Origin: Sceloporus undulatus
Lineage: Eukaryota; Chordata; Lepidosauria; Squamata; Phrynosomatidae
NCBI RefSeq assembly: GCF_019175285.1
Contig: NC_056527.1
Location: 111,486,389 to 111,550,388 of the forward strand
Reading direction: 5' to 3'
DNA length: 64,000 nt
A model generated the notes under the pieces. The model was not told the origin of the DNA and made no database searches. It saw nothing but the letters and a program-made list of their open reading frames with translations. The translations under genes and the position numbers were made by a program. This document shows, in pieces, positions 49,301 to 60,459 of this stretch. The stretch's first letter is position 1. Every line of letters begins with the position of its first letter.

Positions 49301-52300
49301 GCAGAAATAATTCAGTTTGACATCACCTTAACTGTCATGGTTAAGTGCTATGGGATTCTGAGAATTGTAGCTTTTGTGATACACTTAGACTTCTCTGTCA
49401 GAGAGCTCTGGTGCCACAACAAACTACAAATACAGGATTCCATAGGATGGAGCCATGGCAGTTAAAGTGATGCCAAACTGGATTATTTCTGCATTGCAGT
49501 GTGGATGCAGTCATAATGAGTTGGAGCAATATTACTTTCCTAGTGTAAGAAGCTAACATTTATAGGGTATTTTTAAAATTCCCCTTTTAAGGATATTTCA
49601 AGGCCTTTTAAACCATTTGGGCAGGGAGTTTTCAAACTTTATACCATTTGGGAGGCATTTAGTTTTTAATATGTTGTGGCAGATGGAGCTTTTAATGGAG
49701 GGTGTGTTGTGTTTCTTTTTTATTTTGTTTTAAATGTGTTTTTAAAACTGCTTTTAACACATGCTTTTAACAAGTGTTTTTTTGAAAATAGAAGTCTATG
49801 TCAATTGTGTTTTAATTTTTATAGTAATAGTATTGTAGTTGTACTATGTTTTTAAATGGTTGTAAGCCACCTTCAATATCAGGCTGCAAGAAAGACAGGA
49901 TATAAATTACATAAATAAATCTAAAGGGTGATTTTTTTTTTAGCTGAAGTAATGAAAAGGAAGGGCAAAGCTGATGTAGTAGTCTGATCATTGGACTGCA
50001 ACTCTGGAGACCAGGTTTTGAATCCCTGGTTGGCCATGGAAACCCACTGGGTGCATTAGGGCAAATCATACTCTCCAAGCCTGAGAGTGTTCAGATGCAG
50101 TCATTCTGGCCACATGACCACCAGAGTCATCTTCAGACAACACTTGCTCTTCAGCTTAGTAAAGGAGATGATTATCGTTCCTTACAGTCAGTTACCACTA
50201 GACATTCATGTCAAGGGATTACCTTTATCTTTACCTTTAAGTCTCAGACGTATGCAAAGGCAAAACCTTGCCTGAACAAATCTTGCCAAGAAAGCCCCAT
50301 GATAGAAAATCGGAAGAACTTGAAGGCACACAAGATGACAAAAAGTTATTAATGAGGAAGAACAGACACATTAGGAGTGGCTGCATCAGTTTTCTTTTGG
50401 CTGAGTCTATAGGAAAGGAAAATGTTGTGCCTCCTTCTCTCCTCTCATCCCTGAGTTAACTGAGTGCAAATTACGTTTGCACTTTGACATCATTTTGCAG
50501 CAACTGAAGTAAACTGAGGACAAGGAGGAAAAGCTAGAGAAGGAGAGCGAAATTAGGACATTTTAAAAGCAGCATAAAATAGTAGGATGACAGGAGATTA
50601 GTCATGACTATCCCTGCCAAACTGGGACAGCTGCAGGGTGTGTAAAACAGCCATCATTTGAGCATCTTGAGTTATGTCTACATTTTTATTCCAAGAAGAA
50701 TTTAGTAGATTTTTCTTAGGCTTAACCAAGTAGCCAATATGAACAGAGCAAGGGCAGAGAGCAGCCCTGGAGATTTTTGAGACTGTTTTGTGGCCTTTGA
50801 CCCTTTCTTATTCCCCCAAACACCTTTTTCTGTGCTTTCCCTAAAAAAAAAAAAGTATGAATTGACTCTGGAAAGCCTCTAGGAGCAACTTTTAAACAGG
50901 TTGTTCAACATTTTAGAAATACCAGTTTTTCTCAGTTCCAAGTAGAGCCATCTTGGTGTTTCAGGTTTTTTGTTTGTTTCTGTTTTCTTTTCTTTTGTTT
51001 TTATGATGAGGTGGCCATCTGTGAAACCTCCAGAGGGTTCTAATGACTGGAAGTGACTTGGGAAACCATCATACTTCTTAACTGTGGAGTAGAGGGCCCA
51101 AATAATATGTGGAGTGACTCATTAATAGTTTTTGTTGGTGTTGCAGGTGGAATGAATCCTTCCGCCAGGACATAGTCACCAGCCGGGTAGAGACTACAAA
51201 AGCCTTGGCAAAAGCCATTGCAGAAGCTGAACCTCCACCTCTAGCCTGGGTTCTTGTCACCGGCGTAGGTAACCTCTTGACTGTAATTCATAATAGGTGT
51301 GCAAAAACTGTAGTCTCTCTTGCTTGGTGAAAGTTTTCATTGAAACTATTTTATGTGAATCAAACTGTGTTGTTCTTCCAGTGTGGAACAACCCACTGGG
51401 TATCTCCTACAAGGAAAATTGCGTGCCAGGACTTAGAAGACTTAGGCAAAACAGTAGCCACAACATATTACTTGCCTGCTTCTGGCTGAAGCCAACATTC
51501 CCAAACATTCCAACTGCTCAGAAGGTGCTATTAGAAGAGTGCTGACAGGTTCTATAAAGGGATATTTTGGATGAAGGAAAATCTTCTCACACAATCTGGA
51601 GACAAGGGGTGATGGTGTGCAGTCAGTGGGAAGAAGAACATGCGGCAGCTTCATGGCATTTCGATGGCAGCAAGGACACCCTTTTTCCGCTCCAAAAAGG
51701 AGTGGCATTTTGCCACTTCTTTTTGAGCTGGAAAAATGCCGGATCGGGGCCATGGCATGCAGTTGCTATGACCCTGATCTGACACTCTAAGGGGTGGCGT
51801 GACGCTGCCCCTTTAGGTCTGTCTGTTTTGGCCTAAAGTAGGAAGAAGTGGGCTTAACAACAACTGAAAGGGATATGACAATAAGAAAAATGAATGCAAA
51901 ATATAAAAGCAGACTTTCCCTGTTTTTCTTTTTGTTTAATTTTCTTACATTGCATGTTCTGTGCTACTTAAGTAATTGCAACTAAACACCCAATTTTGTC
52001 ATTTGGAAATAAATAAGGGTGGAAAGGGATTGTTAGTCGAGAGTGGGCAAATTGCAGCCCTGTAGTTGTTGTTTGATTGCAGCTCCCAGCATTCCTCACT
52101 AAATCTGATGGGAGTTGCAGTTCAGCATTTTATGCACACCTGGCTTAAGGAAAAGATAAGTGGAAACTTTGAGAGGAGAATGTGGAGTTGACTGGACAAG
52201 AAGGCAGCAAGGATGAGGGGCTAGGAAGAACCTCACACAGGCCTCGCAGACAGTGTGGGCAAAAGCTAGCCAGAAAGAACAGCTGAAAGGAGAGCACTTT

Positions 52301-54784
52301 GGAACTTGTGGGACTTGTAGCCCATGGAATTAAAGAAAGTGAAGAGAAGAACCTGTTGAGAAACTTTCATGAACTGATTTGAAATAGAATGGCTATCACA
52401 TAGCTCTCCAGACATTTGTAGTTGTTGTGTGCCTTCAAGTCATTTGTGACTCTTGGCGACCCTAAGGCAAATCTATCATGGCGTTTTTATTGCAAGTTTG
52501 TTCAGAGGGGGTTGCCATTGCCATCCTCTGAAGCCCAGAGAGCTACCAAATTCCCACCTTCTTTTAAATTCACCTGACAGGTTTGGTTTTTTTTAAACAA
52601 CTGCTGGTTTCTACTATGCAATGCTTTCCAAGCTCTTCCTTGCATAAGAATATTAGGAAAGGTGAGGTCATTAAATCAAAGTACAGTACAGGTTGAGTCC
52701 CCATATCTGAAAAGCTTGAATCCAGAGGTGTTTGGGAGTTTGTTTTTTTCAGATTTTGGAATATTTGCATATATCTAAGGAGGTATCTTGGAGATGGAAT
52801 CCAAGTCTAAACATAAAATTCATTTATGTTTTGGATACACCTTATACACATAGTCTGAAAGTAATTTTATATACAATATTTTAAATTATTTTATGCATGA
52901 AACAAAGTTTGTGTACATTGAACAACCAGAAAACAAAAACATCACTATCTCAACCACACATGTGAAGTTTTGGATTTTGGAACATTTCAGATTTTGGAAT
53001 TCTGGAGAAAGGAGACTTAACCTGTATAGAAAAAATAAACCACAGCAGTACAAATTGAGAAGTTTCCTGTCTGCTTTAGTAAATTGCTGTGAAATGTTTT
53101 ATCCAGGGTATTACCAGCCCAGCCACACCACAAAATACACAGAAGACAGTCCTGGTGGAGATTTTGACTTCTTCTCTCGCCTGGTGACCCGTTGGGAGGC
53201 AGCAGCTAAAATCCCCAGTGATGCCACACGCCAGGTGGTTGTGAGGTCTGGTAAGGTGAAACATATGTTCTGTTGATGGGTTGAAGAGTCCTTGTTAGCA
53301 TTATGGCTAAACCTTAACAGCAGTCCAGCAGTATAGAAAGGATCCATTTGTATTAGTGACTTTACTTGATATTGCTTGCATTAGTTTGGCAGTTTGTGGC
53401 TGGGAAAGATAGGAAGGCTGAGAACAGACCAGGAAAGTGAGTTTTCATTTGTTGCTAATCTGCTTCTGCAGTTCTCATAATTATTGGGGTAGGTGTGAAC
53501 TAGGCCAGGCTTGCACACTTCAGTTTTCTTTGGTCGGTTCTACAGTATATAACTCTTGGATGTCCAACTTCTATTGGCTTTTCCCTGGAGGGGGGTGCAC
53601 ACCATTCAGTCCCTATGGGGACTCAGTTTGATCACTGACTGGGGACAGCCTGGGTAGAATTAGTTGTTGAGGAATCCAATTCTACCACTGGTTGTGAAGG
53701 GAAGCTAGACCTCCTCAGCAAAAGTGCTGAAATGCTTCTCTGCTGTACACTCTCTGCTGCATTACTTAGCCCAGTAAAGTTTATCTTATAGCAATTATGT
53801 GTGTCAGTATTCCGCACCAAACAAAGTCTCGGGGGGAGGGGGCTGGAACTACACTTAATTCTGGCACAGAATAGTCACTTTTGGAGACTCCACTTTGGGG
53901 TGAATTTAGATCAACCACAGAAATGGCAAATGCAGTGATTGGTGATTTTACAATTTATGTGAAAGTCTGAACAGATAGTGTTCCAGAGACAAGAACAAGG
54001 CTATGCAAATCAGGTAGGGGATGAACAGTGGTAACACTAGTTCACTAGGGCTGCATTTTCACTGCAGAAATAATGCAGTTTGACACCACTTTAACTGCCA
54101 CAGCTCAGTGCTATAGAATCCTGGGATTTGTAGTTTGTTTTATCACCAGATCTCTGACAGAGAAGGCTAAATGTCTCACAAAACTAAAAAAAAACCATAA
54201 TTCCATAGCACTTGAGCCATGGCATTACAATGGTATCAAATTGCATTATTTCTGCAGTGCAAATGCAATCTAGTTGTCCCAGGCATCTTGCAGAGTGAGG
54301 AGGTGTGAAAAGTTCTGAGCACTAAATAATGTGCTTTAAATTGCTGTTGTACCTTTCCTTGCCCCCAGGTGTTGTGCTGGGCAGAGATGGTGGTGCCATT
54401 GCCCAGATGCTGTGGCCTTTTCGCCTGGGTCTGGGAGGGCCCATTGCTTCTGGCCGCCAGCCTTTTCCTTGGATCCATGTGGCAGATTTGACAGGCATCG
54501 TGGCTCATGCACTGGAGCAGGAGGGGGTTAGCGGGATCCTGAATGGTGTTGCGCCATCTGCCGTTACCACCACAAATAAGGACTTTGCTCAGGCAATGGG
54601 ATCGGCACTCCGACGGCCTGCCCTGTTGCCCCTACCAGGGTTTGCCGTATCTACCATCTTTGGCCCTGAACGAAGCATCATGTTGCTAGAAGGGCAGCGT
54701 GTGGTGCCCAAGAGGACTCTGGAGAGCAACTATTGCTTTGAGTTCCCCGATCTTCCCTCTGCCCTCCGGGATATTTTATCCTGA
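45616..54784 (+). CDS. SDR39U1: SDR39U1, atypical short-chain dehydrogenase/reductase, 6 exons
   Basis: Member of the atypical (extended-like) SDR group with a C-terminal DUF1731 domain, related to bacterial YfcH. It is presumed to use NADP(H); the substrate is not known. Exons: 45616-45631, 47560-47666, 48680-48762, 51147-51268, 53107-53250, 54369-54784. The sum is 888 nt, 295 residues (human about 293). The first exon is only 16 nt (MRVLI and one base) and joins exon 2 to form the glycine-rich nucleotide-binding loop GGGTGFVG at residues 6-13. Further family motifs are VVNLSGEN, a RWNESF helix, AWVLVTGVGYYQPS, EDSPGGDFDF and a RQVVVRSGVVLGR segment. The C-terminal domain contains IMLLEGQRVVPKRTL. 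No disabling change was seen. Introns 1, 2, 3 and 5 each carry a copy of the same palindromic MITE. Confidence 0.96.
45659..45872. mobile_element. Palindromic MITE in SDR39U1 intron 1
   Basis: GGTCCATGACACACTGCAGA at the left, TATTCCTGCAGTGTGTTTGT at the right. It starts only 27 nt after the 16-nt first exon of SDR39U1. Confidence 0.8.
46340..46381 (+). repeat. LINE tail with (AAT)n microsatellite
   Basis: TACAGCACTTTATAAATAAA then GCTTAATAATAATAA and further AAT units. It lies in SDR39U1 intron 1. An ATT array is also present at 45940-45967. Confidence 0.85.
46600..46830 (+). mobile_element. CORE/MIR-like SINE carrying a CR1-like inset
   Basis: SINE landmarks AGCCATGGAAACCCACTGGA, CTCTGAACAAGTC and CTGGAAGGCACACAACGACA enclose an inset with ATCATAGAGTTGGGAGAAAC and GGCCATCCAGTTCAACACCC, which is a CR1-type 3' end. 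A diverged half of the palindromic MITE (46498-46590) precedes it. Confidence 0.65.
46840..47030 (+). mobile_element. CORE/MIR-like SINE
   Basis: GGGTTCAAATGCTGTCTCGG, TGACCTTGGGCAAGTCACTC, AGAAAACCCCATGATAGG and AATGACTGGAAGGCACACAA in order; ends in CAACAACAA. It lies in SDR39U1 intron 1. Confidence 0.8.
47719..47938. mobile_element. Palindromic MITE in SDR39U1 intron 2
   Basis: GTCCCATCCACACTGTAGAA at the left, TTTCTGCAGTGTGGATTGGA then C at the right. The centre has GGGAACTGTAGTTTTGTGAG and its mirror. Confidence 0.8.
48450..48650 (+). mobile_element. SINE with 5S-rRNA-like segment, plus orientation
   Basis: AACTTAAGCAGGGTCAGGCC corresponds to the 5S internal promoter portion. The tail has AAGATGGACCAGTGGTTTGA and AGCTTCCTTTGTTCTT. 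It stops about 30 nt before SDR39U1 exon 3. Confidence 0.5.
48858..49185. mobile_element. Tigger/pogo-like MITE, reversed copy
   Basis: Shares TTATGCACAAAATTATTTAA, ATACATTT-type interior and the terminal GATTCTCCCCTATC/GAGGGAGACTCAGCC pair with 25785-26110. A short (AC)n run lies in the interior. It lies in SDR39U1 intron 3. Confidence 0.65.
49287..49511. mobile_element. Palindromic MITE in SDR39U1 intron 3
   Basis: GGCTGCATCCATGCTGCAGA at the left, GCAGTGTGGATGCAGTC at the right, with GACATCACCTTAACTGTCAT and its mirror inside. Confidence 0.8.
49975..50340 (+). mobile_element. CORE/MIR-like SINE split by another repeat
   Basis: SINE head GTAGTCTGATCATTGGACTG to CTCTCCAAGCCTGAG, then an insert (about 50088-50235, with TTCTGGCCACATGACCACCA and GGGATTACCTTTATCTTTAC), then the SINE tail GCCTGAACAAATCTTGCCAA. 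It lies in SDR39U1 intron 3. Confidence 0.65.
52418..52555 (-). mobile_element. CORE/MIR-like SINE, minus orientation, truncated
   Basis: GTTGTTGTGTGCCTTCAAGT, TTGTTCAGAGGGGGTTGCCA and CATCCTCTGAAGCCCAGAGA. Confidence 0.75.
52690..53025. mobile_element. Tigger/pogo-like MITE
   Basis: CAGGTTGAGTCCCCATATCT at the left, GGAGACTTAACCTG at the right, with ATTTGCATATATCTAAGGAG and AACAAAGTTTGTGTACATTG inside. It ends about 80 nt before SDR39U1 exon 5. Confidence 0.75.
54048..54272. mobile_element. Palindromic MITE in SDR39U1 intron 5
   Basis: GGGCTGCATTTTCACTGCAG at the left, TTTCTGCAGTGCAAATGCAA at the right. It ends about 100 nt before the last SDR39U1 exon. Confidence 0.75.
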
Positions 54785-54787
54785 GCC

Positions 54788-54793
54788 AATAAA
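54788..54793 (+). terminator. SDR39U1: SDR39U1 poly(A) signal directly after the stop codon
   Basis: AATAAA begins 4 nt after the last base of the TGA stop. If used, the 3'UTR is only about 20-30 nt. A second AATAAA lies near 55520, inside (TAA)-rich DNA, and could serve a longer form. Confidence 0.6.
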
Positions 54794-55076
54794 AAAGAAG
54801 CCTATGTATTATTAGCTTTATATAATGCTGCTGCTGTGTTATATATTATCAAATACATTATATATAGTGTATATTAACTATGTATGGTAACAGTATAGTA
54901 TAGTAAAGTATATAGTTCTCTATGATATGTATTATATCTTATCTATAATAGTTACAATATCTAGCAGTATATATTGACAGTTGTATATTATTTACATTGG
55001 AAAACAAAATCCACCGAGATGTTATTTCTTTTTTCTTCTTCCCTTTAATATTTTCTAGATGCTCTGTTAGTGTATA

Positions 55077-55443
55077 GAGTGGACCCTCCACATTCTCTGG
55101 GTTTGAGGACACAGGACCCCTGTGAAAGTGGGAAAAACATAGAAAACACTGTATATTTTTTAACCTGAGAGAACAGCTCTCTAGGAAACTTTAGGTCCTT
55201 CAGCAGAACTCTTATGGTCACCATCCACCAGAGCCTGACCATAGAATTGTGCTGGCAGACCTACAAATGCCTAGAGAAGTGTTCTCTATAGGAATCTGTT
55301 ATCACAACCAGTGCAACCTCTGGTGAAAATTAGCCATAGAGTACTGTTGGAGGACCTACAGGTTCCTAGAGAGAACATATTAATCAAATCTGTGAAAAGT
55401 CAAATCCACAAAAATCAAAGCTGCAAATGTGAAGGGCTCACTG
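55077..55443. mobile_element. TA-flanked MITE, second copy of the 23422-23781 family
   Basis: GAGTGGACCCTCCACATTCT at the left and TGTGAAGGGCTCACTG at the right, with TA outside. CAGACCTACAAATGCCTAGA and GGAGGACCTACAGGTTCCTA match internal motifs of the first copy. Confidence 0.65.
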
Positions 55444-55749
55444 TACTTCTTGCCCACACAAACACACAAGTGCAGTGCTCCAACACCTTAAAAAATAAGT
55501 TATTATATATTTTTTAATAATAAACAGTTATTTAGTCTGCTGGTCTTAAGGTGCTAAGGTGTATACATTTGATTAAAGCCTTCAGGGAGGTTTCTACATT
55601 CATGTTCAATGAAAAAGGTTTCAATGGAAGAACACACAGGAGGTTGTTCTGTATGGGGTGTGTGTAGGCTTAAATAGGTGCACAGCCTGGTTTCTTTTTG
55701 GAAGAAATAAAATCTGGCTATGGCGATATTGCATGAAGAGTATGTGTTT

Positions 55750-55950
55750 GCTGTGTTTTATTCTTTCTGTGACCCTATCATGGGGTTTTCTTGCCAAGTT
55801 TCCATAGAGGGGGTTTGGCATTGCCATCCTTTGAGACTGAAAGAGTGTAACATGACCAAGGTCACCCAGTGGGTTTTCATGGCTGAGTGGCGATTCAAAC
55901 CTTGTTCTGCAGATCATCATCCAACATGCAAACCACTACACAACTAGACT
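55750..55950 (-). mobile_element. CORE/MIR-like SINE, minus orientation
   Basis: GACCCTATCATGGGGTTTTC, AAGGTCACCCAGTGGGTTTT, and CAAACCACTACACAACTAGA at the head end. Confidence 0.8.
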
Positions 55951-57120
55951 ATCTTTGTTGGAGGGCATAGTCAAATCTAAAAAAGGGCTGGCGTCAGGTA
56001 TGCCACCTGTCTTGCACTGCAGAGTGCTGCATTACCATTACCACACTGAGGCTTTCCAGGCTGATAATGTGGTGTTTTGGAAAACAGCCTGAAGTATAAT
56101 TCCCTACAAAGACATCAGTTTGTTTTGTGGTTAATTGTGAAGAAAGGTTTTTGGGCACATTTGGGGCATCTGGCACAGCGGCATTCACTAGATGGCACTA
56201 CAGTTGCTGAAGCAAGGAAGGTCGAGTGGGCGGATGATCAATTATGAAGGGAATTTCCCAGAGAAAGGAACAAACAGAGTCACTTCTTTGCCCCACATCT
56301 GTTTCTGTTTGTAACTTTTTCAGCACAAGGACAAGGGGACACTTAAGAAGAGACCTCCACTCTTCAAGGTAAGAATACTGGAATGGAAAATGAAGGGCAG
56401 AAAATGGGGTGACATTTTCTTTTGCTGCAAACGATATGATTTGCTTCATGGCACTTTTTCACAGGGTTGGTCATGCACTTTTGCTTAAAGATTGGGGGAT
56501 ACAAACTTGGATTTAATTCAAGGCTTTCCACAGGGTAAGGGTTCGAGATCTTGGCTGGTGTCAGAGTTCAGCCTTGCAATGAGTGAAGTAGTAAAAATGG
56601 AGGTGGTGGAGAGAAACGATGAAAGAGGGTGACTTTTGGTATGTGCAAAGTGCTGTTCCCACACTTTGTTCCCACTGAAGACAAATTCCAGAGGCGTAAT
56701 CGTGCTAGTTTTTTTTTTTTACAATACTTTTAAAAGGAGAGCTTTACAAGGCATCTTTACATTGGGCCTTAGCACACGTGGGGGGTTTGCAGCTCAGATC
56801 CACAGTCACTCCTGTTCTAGCAACGCGAAACATGTTTTTTCACACCAGATTTGGAGTCACTCTTGTCTAGCAATGCGAATTCACGTTAAAACGTGATGTT
56901 TTATCCCACCTGGTTGCCTTTCCATTGCCCTTCCAAACTGAGGGGGAAGCAGAGTCAGTTCGATTCCAGACAAGTCACATGATGAGGATTCAAGCAAAGC
57001 GTGGTGAGTGCACATTGTATTACCACACCGGAGGGTTCAATGATTTGAATCGGCACCCATGCACATGTCCAATGGGGCTCTGGACACTGTCCTCCTTCCC
57101 TGCCCCCTCCTTAGCTGTCA

Positions 57121-57790
57121 TCCTTCATCAGGGTGAAGGAGCAGTCAGGGGATGATGGGATAGGTGGCAGGGGGTCACTGCAGCCAGGATCGGGGTGAAG
57201 GAGCAGTCAGGATGATGGGACAGGTGGCAAGGGGTCACTGGGGCCAGAATCAGGGTAAAGGAGCAGTCAGGGGATGATGGGATAGGTCGCAGAGGTCACT
57301 GGGGCCAGGATCGGGGTGAAGGAGCAGTCGGGATGATGGGAAAGGTCGCAGGAGATCACTGGGGCCAGGATCGGGGTGAAGGAGCAGTCAGGGCATGGGG
57401 GCAGGTCACAGGGGTCACTGGGGCCAGGATCGGGGTGAAGGAGCAGTCAGGGGATGATGGGATAGGTTACAGGGGGTCACTCGGGACTGGATCAGGGTGA
57501 AGGAGCAGTCGGGATGATGGGATAGGTGTCGGGGTGAAGGAAGGGGGAAGATCAGGGTGTAGGAGCAGGCAGAGGATGATGGGCTGGGTTGCAGGGGGTA
57601 ATGGGACTGGATTGGGGTGAAGGAGCAGTCTGGGGATGATGGGATAGGTGGCAGGGTGAAGGAGGGGAGCAGATTGAGGTGCAGGAGCAGTCAGGGGATG
57701 ATGGGATAGGTCGCAGGGGGTCACTGGGGACTGGATCGGGGTGAAGGAGCAGGCAGGGGATGAATGGATGGGTAGCAGGGTAGCAGAAAG
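57121..57790. repeat. GC-rich minisatellite, unit about 60 bp, about 10-12 copies
   Basis: Repeats of GATCGGGGTGAAGGAGCAG, then TCAGGGGATGATGGGATAGG, then a variable G-rich part and GTCACTGGGGCCAG. Units vary between about 50 and 65 bp through small gaps. G-rich on the plus strand. Long proline-rich minus-strand frames through it are by-products. Confidence 0.9.
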
Positions 57791-58161
57791 GATGAGATGC
57801 AGTGAAGGAGGAGGAGGGGGATGAAGGAGCAGGACGCAGGGGGCCAAGGGGGGGCGACATCAGAGTGATCTTCCACACCAGACCAATTCGAAGTGAAATT
57901 GAAGTGAGCTTAGAAACAGTTTTTGGTGAATTCGCTTGTTTCCGAATTCACCAAAATGAGGAGTCAGTGCAGATTGAATGCGGAAGCACCTCGTAAGAAC
58001 CCCCCATAAAAAGCAATCACGTGAGATTACACATCACGACAGTGTTACTGTGGCTTTTGGATGAACTAGAAGCTGGTGTCAACAAATGCAGAAAGTGCAG
58101 AATGGGAAAGTTTGATCCTGTTCAACTGGGCCTCAGTTTAAAAAGAGATACTTTTCCTACA

Positions 58162-58380
58162 CCTTGTTGTGTGCCTTCAAGTTGTTTCTGACTTATGGTG
58201 ACCCTAAGGGAGCCCTACCATAGTGTTTTCTTGGCAAGATTTGTTTAGAGGGTTTGCAGTTTCCATCCTCTGGAGCTGAGTGAGTGTGTCTTGCACAAGG
58301 TCACCCAGTGGGTTTCCATGGCAGGGATTCAAACCCTGGTCTCCCAACGCCTAAACCACTATACTACGCTGGCCTTCTAC
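58162..58380 (-). mobile_element. CORE/MIR-like SINE, minus orientation
   Basis: TTGTTGTGTGCCTTCAAGTT, ATGGTGACCCTAAGGGAGCC, CACAAGGTCACCCAGTGGGT and CCTAAACCACTATACTACGC: a near full-length copy. Confidence 0.85.
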
Positions 58381-58567
58381 AGGTGTAAAATTGGCATAGG
58401 AAAGAAAGGATAATTGGGTTACTGTCACAGACAATTGCTGTTGTGAATAGCATTTGTATACATTTATTCTTTGCCCAGAAAAATCATAAACTGTTTATGG
58501 CACTTTACACACACACAAACCCCCACCAATATATTTTATGAATCTCACTCCTATACCATGTCTCTGT

Positions 58568-58615
58568 CCATCCATCCATCCATCCTACTATCCATCCATC
58601 CATCCATCCATCCCT
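58568..58615 (+). repeat. (CCAT)n microsatellite
   Basis: Two runs of CCAT/ATCC units separated by CCTACTAT. Confidence 0.9.
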
Positions 58616-59639
58616 GCCAGCTAAGAATACTTTTCAGACATGACATGAAATGTGTAACTTCCTGCCACAATAAATCACCCTGCAGTCCTGTGCATGAGGA
58701 GATGGGACTAAGCTGCATCATTTGCATCATCCTAGTCATATTTATTCTTTTATCTGCTTGCTTCTTTTTTCCAGTCCAGGACTCAAGGCAACTTAGCAAA
58801 GTTAAAACAGATGCAGCTTAAAAAATTTAAATCACTTTCCACCTTTTAATTTTGTATCGGTTTTGTGTGGTACATTTCCTTTAATGGAAATGTTAATTTT
58901 ACTGTACTTTTTGGGAATCTAATGCATTGTAAGGTATTTTACATGTTTTCTGATGCACCATGACATGGATATTGATGCTATTCTAGTGTTTGAATAAAAA
59001 AGCAAAACAATAAAAAAAACCAGACATAAGTTAAAAAACAGAAGTAAACTATTAATAAAGTTAAAGGCAGTTAAAAAGCAGTTTGATTGTGTATCCCTGC
59101 ATGGCAGGGGGCTGGACTCGATGACCCTTGTAGATTTTTCCAGTTCTGTGTAATGAAAAACAACCAAGTGAAACCTTGTCGGCAGACAGTTCTTCTGCAC
59201 TTGTGCTTCGCTTCATGGTGCCATCTGCCATGGTCAATGATCTATGCTAAGGTTTAGGAGATAATGATGCCAAAGAATGCTAGATCGGTCTTGGATACAA
59301 AGAAAATACATGATGTCCCATTTCCCCCAAATACTCCCATATCCAAATTCTTGGAGTTCCATTTGTTTCCATTGCTCAGCCTGGGTGTGCCATTATTTAT
59401 GTTGCCAAAATGGCAACATCTCTTTACAAGGTTAGATAGGAGGAAGCCCAATATTTGCTGATGGACAGACAGTCATTAAAATAGGAGATAGTGAAGAGCT
59501 GGGAGGAGACCAGAAAGAGTTCCATTAGGATTAAATATGGCAGAGTCCTGATTAATTTTCTGCCATCCCACGTTTTCAGCTGCTTTTAGACTGTCCCAGT
59601 TTCTCTTTCATCCTCCCATTTTGTCCTCAGCTTTGCTGT

Positions 59640-59850
59640 TGTTGCTGTTATTGTTGTGTGCCTTCAAGTCATTTTTGACTTATGGTGACTCTACCATAGG
59701 GTTTTCATGGCAAGTTTTGTTTAGAGGAGGCTTGTCATTGCCTTCCCCTGAGGCTGAGAGAGTGTGACTTGCCCAAGGTCACCCAGTGGGCTTCCATGGC
59801 CAAGCTGGGAATTGAACCCTGGTCTCAAAGCACTGCGCTATGCTGGCTCT
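59640..59850 (-). mobile_element. CORE/MIR-like SINE, minus orientation, near full length
   Basis: GTTATTGTTGTGTGCCTTCA, TTGCCTTCCCCTGAGGCTGA, CCAAGGTCACCCAGTGGGCT and AAAGCACTGCGCTATGCTGG. One of the less diverged copies. Confidence 0.85.
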
Positions 59851-60128
59851 CTTTGTCCTTGGTTTGTGGCAATTCAATTGCTGCAGATTGAGTTCAAGCT
59901 GCAAAAGTAGCTTGCATTCATTGACTTAATGGGGAGGAAGGGAGAGATGAAGGGAAATGTCTTGCCCTTCCCAGGAAGCTCAGACAAATGAAAACTGCTG
60001 CAGCCTCTCTGAGTTTCTGCATTCTTCTTCATTGATAATTTCCCCCCTGACCACACTGTTGTTGCTTGGCTACATGCATCCCTGTTTTCATCTGTGAAAT
60101 ATTGGTGTGCCCCAGTCATTCATTCTTT

Positions 60129-60130
<2 letters not shown>

Positions 60131-60172
<42 letters not shown>
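60131..60172 (+). repeat. (AC)n microsatellite
   Basis: About 21 uninterrupted AC units. Confidence 0.95.
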
Positions 60173-60175
<3 letters not shown>

Positions 60176-60459
60176 AGCCAAAGACTAGCTCATACTTTTA
60201 AAAGTTTGGGCATCAACACCCGATTTGACACAGACAAGCCAGGGCCTGCCAGCTGCTATGCCACACTGTCGCTTCCTCTTAAGTCTGAAAACTATTTTGC
60301 TTGCCAGGGCAGTTGGTCAAACATGCACATGGCTACAGATATAAATATTACTCTTGGTTTCAATGTTTACTAGATATTGTTGTTGCTGTGTGCCTCCAAG
60401 TTGTTCCCAACTTAGGGTGACCCCTAATACAAACCTCCCAGTACTCCTATCATTACAGG

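Noticed and set aside
57121-57790. CRISPR-like array
   Set aside because: Units are contiguous without unique spacers and the genome is vertebrate; it is a minisatellite.
57467-57878. Long proline-rich minus-strand open frames
   Set aside because: They run through the minisatellite; any stop-free unit length gives such frames. There is no start context, splice support or family match.
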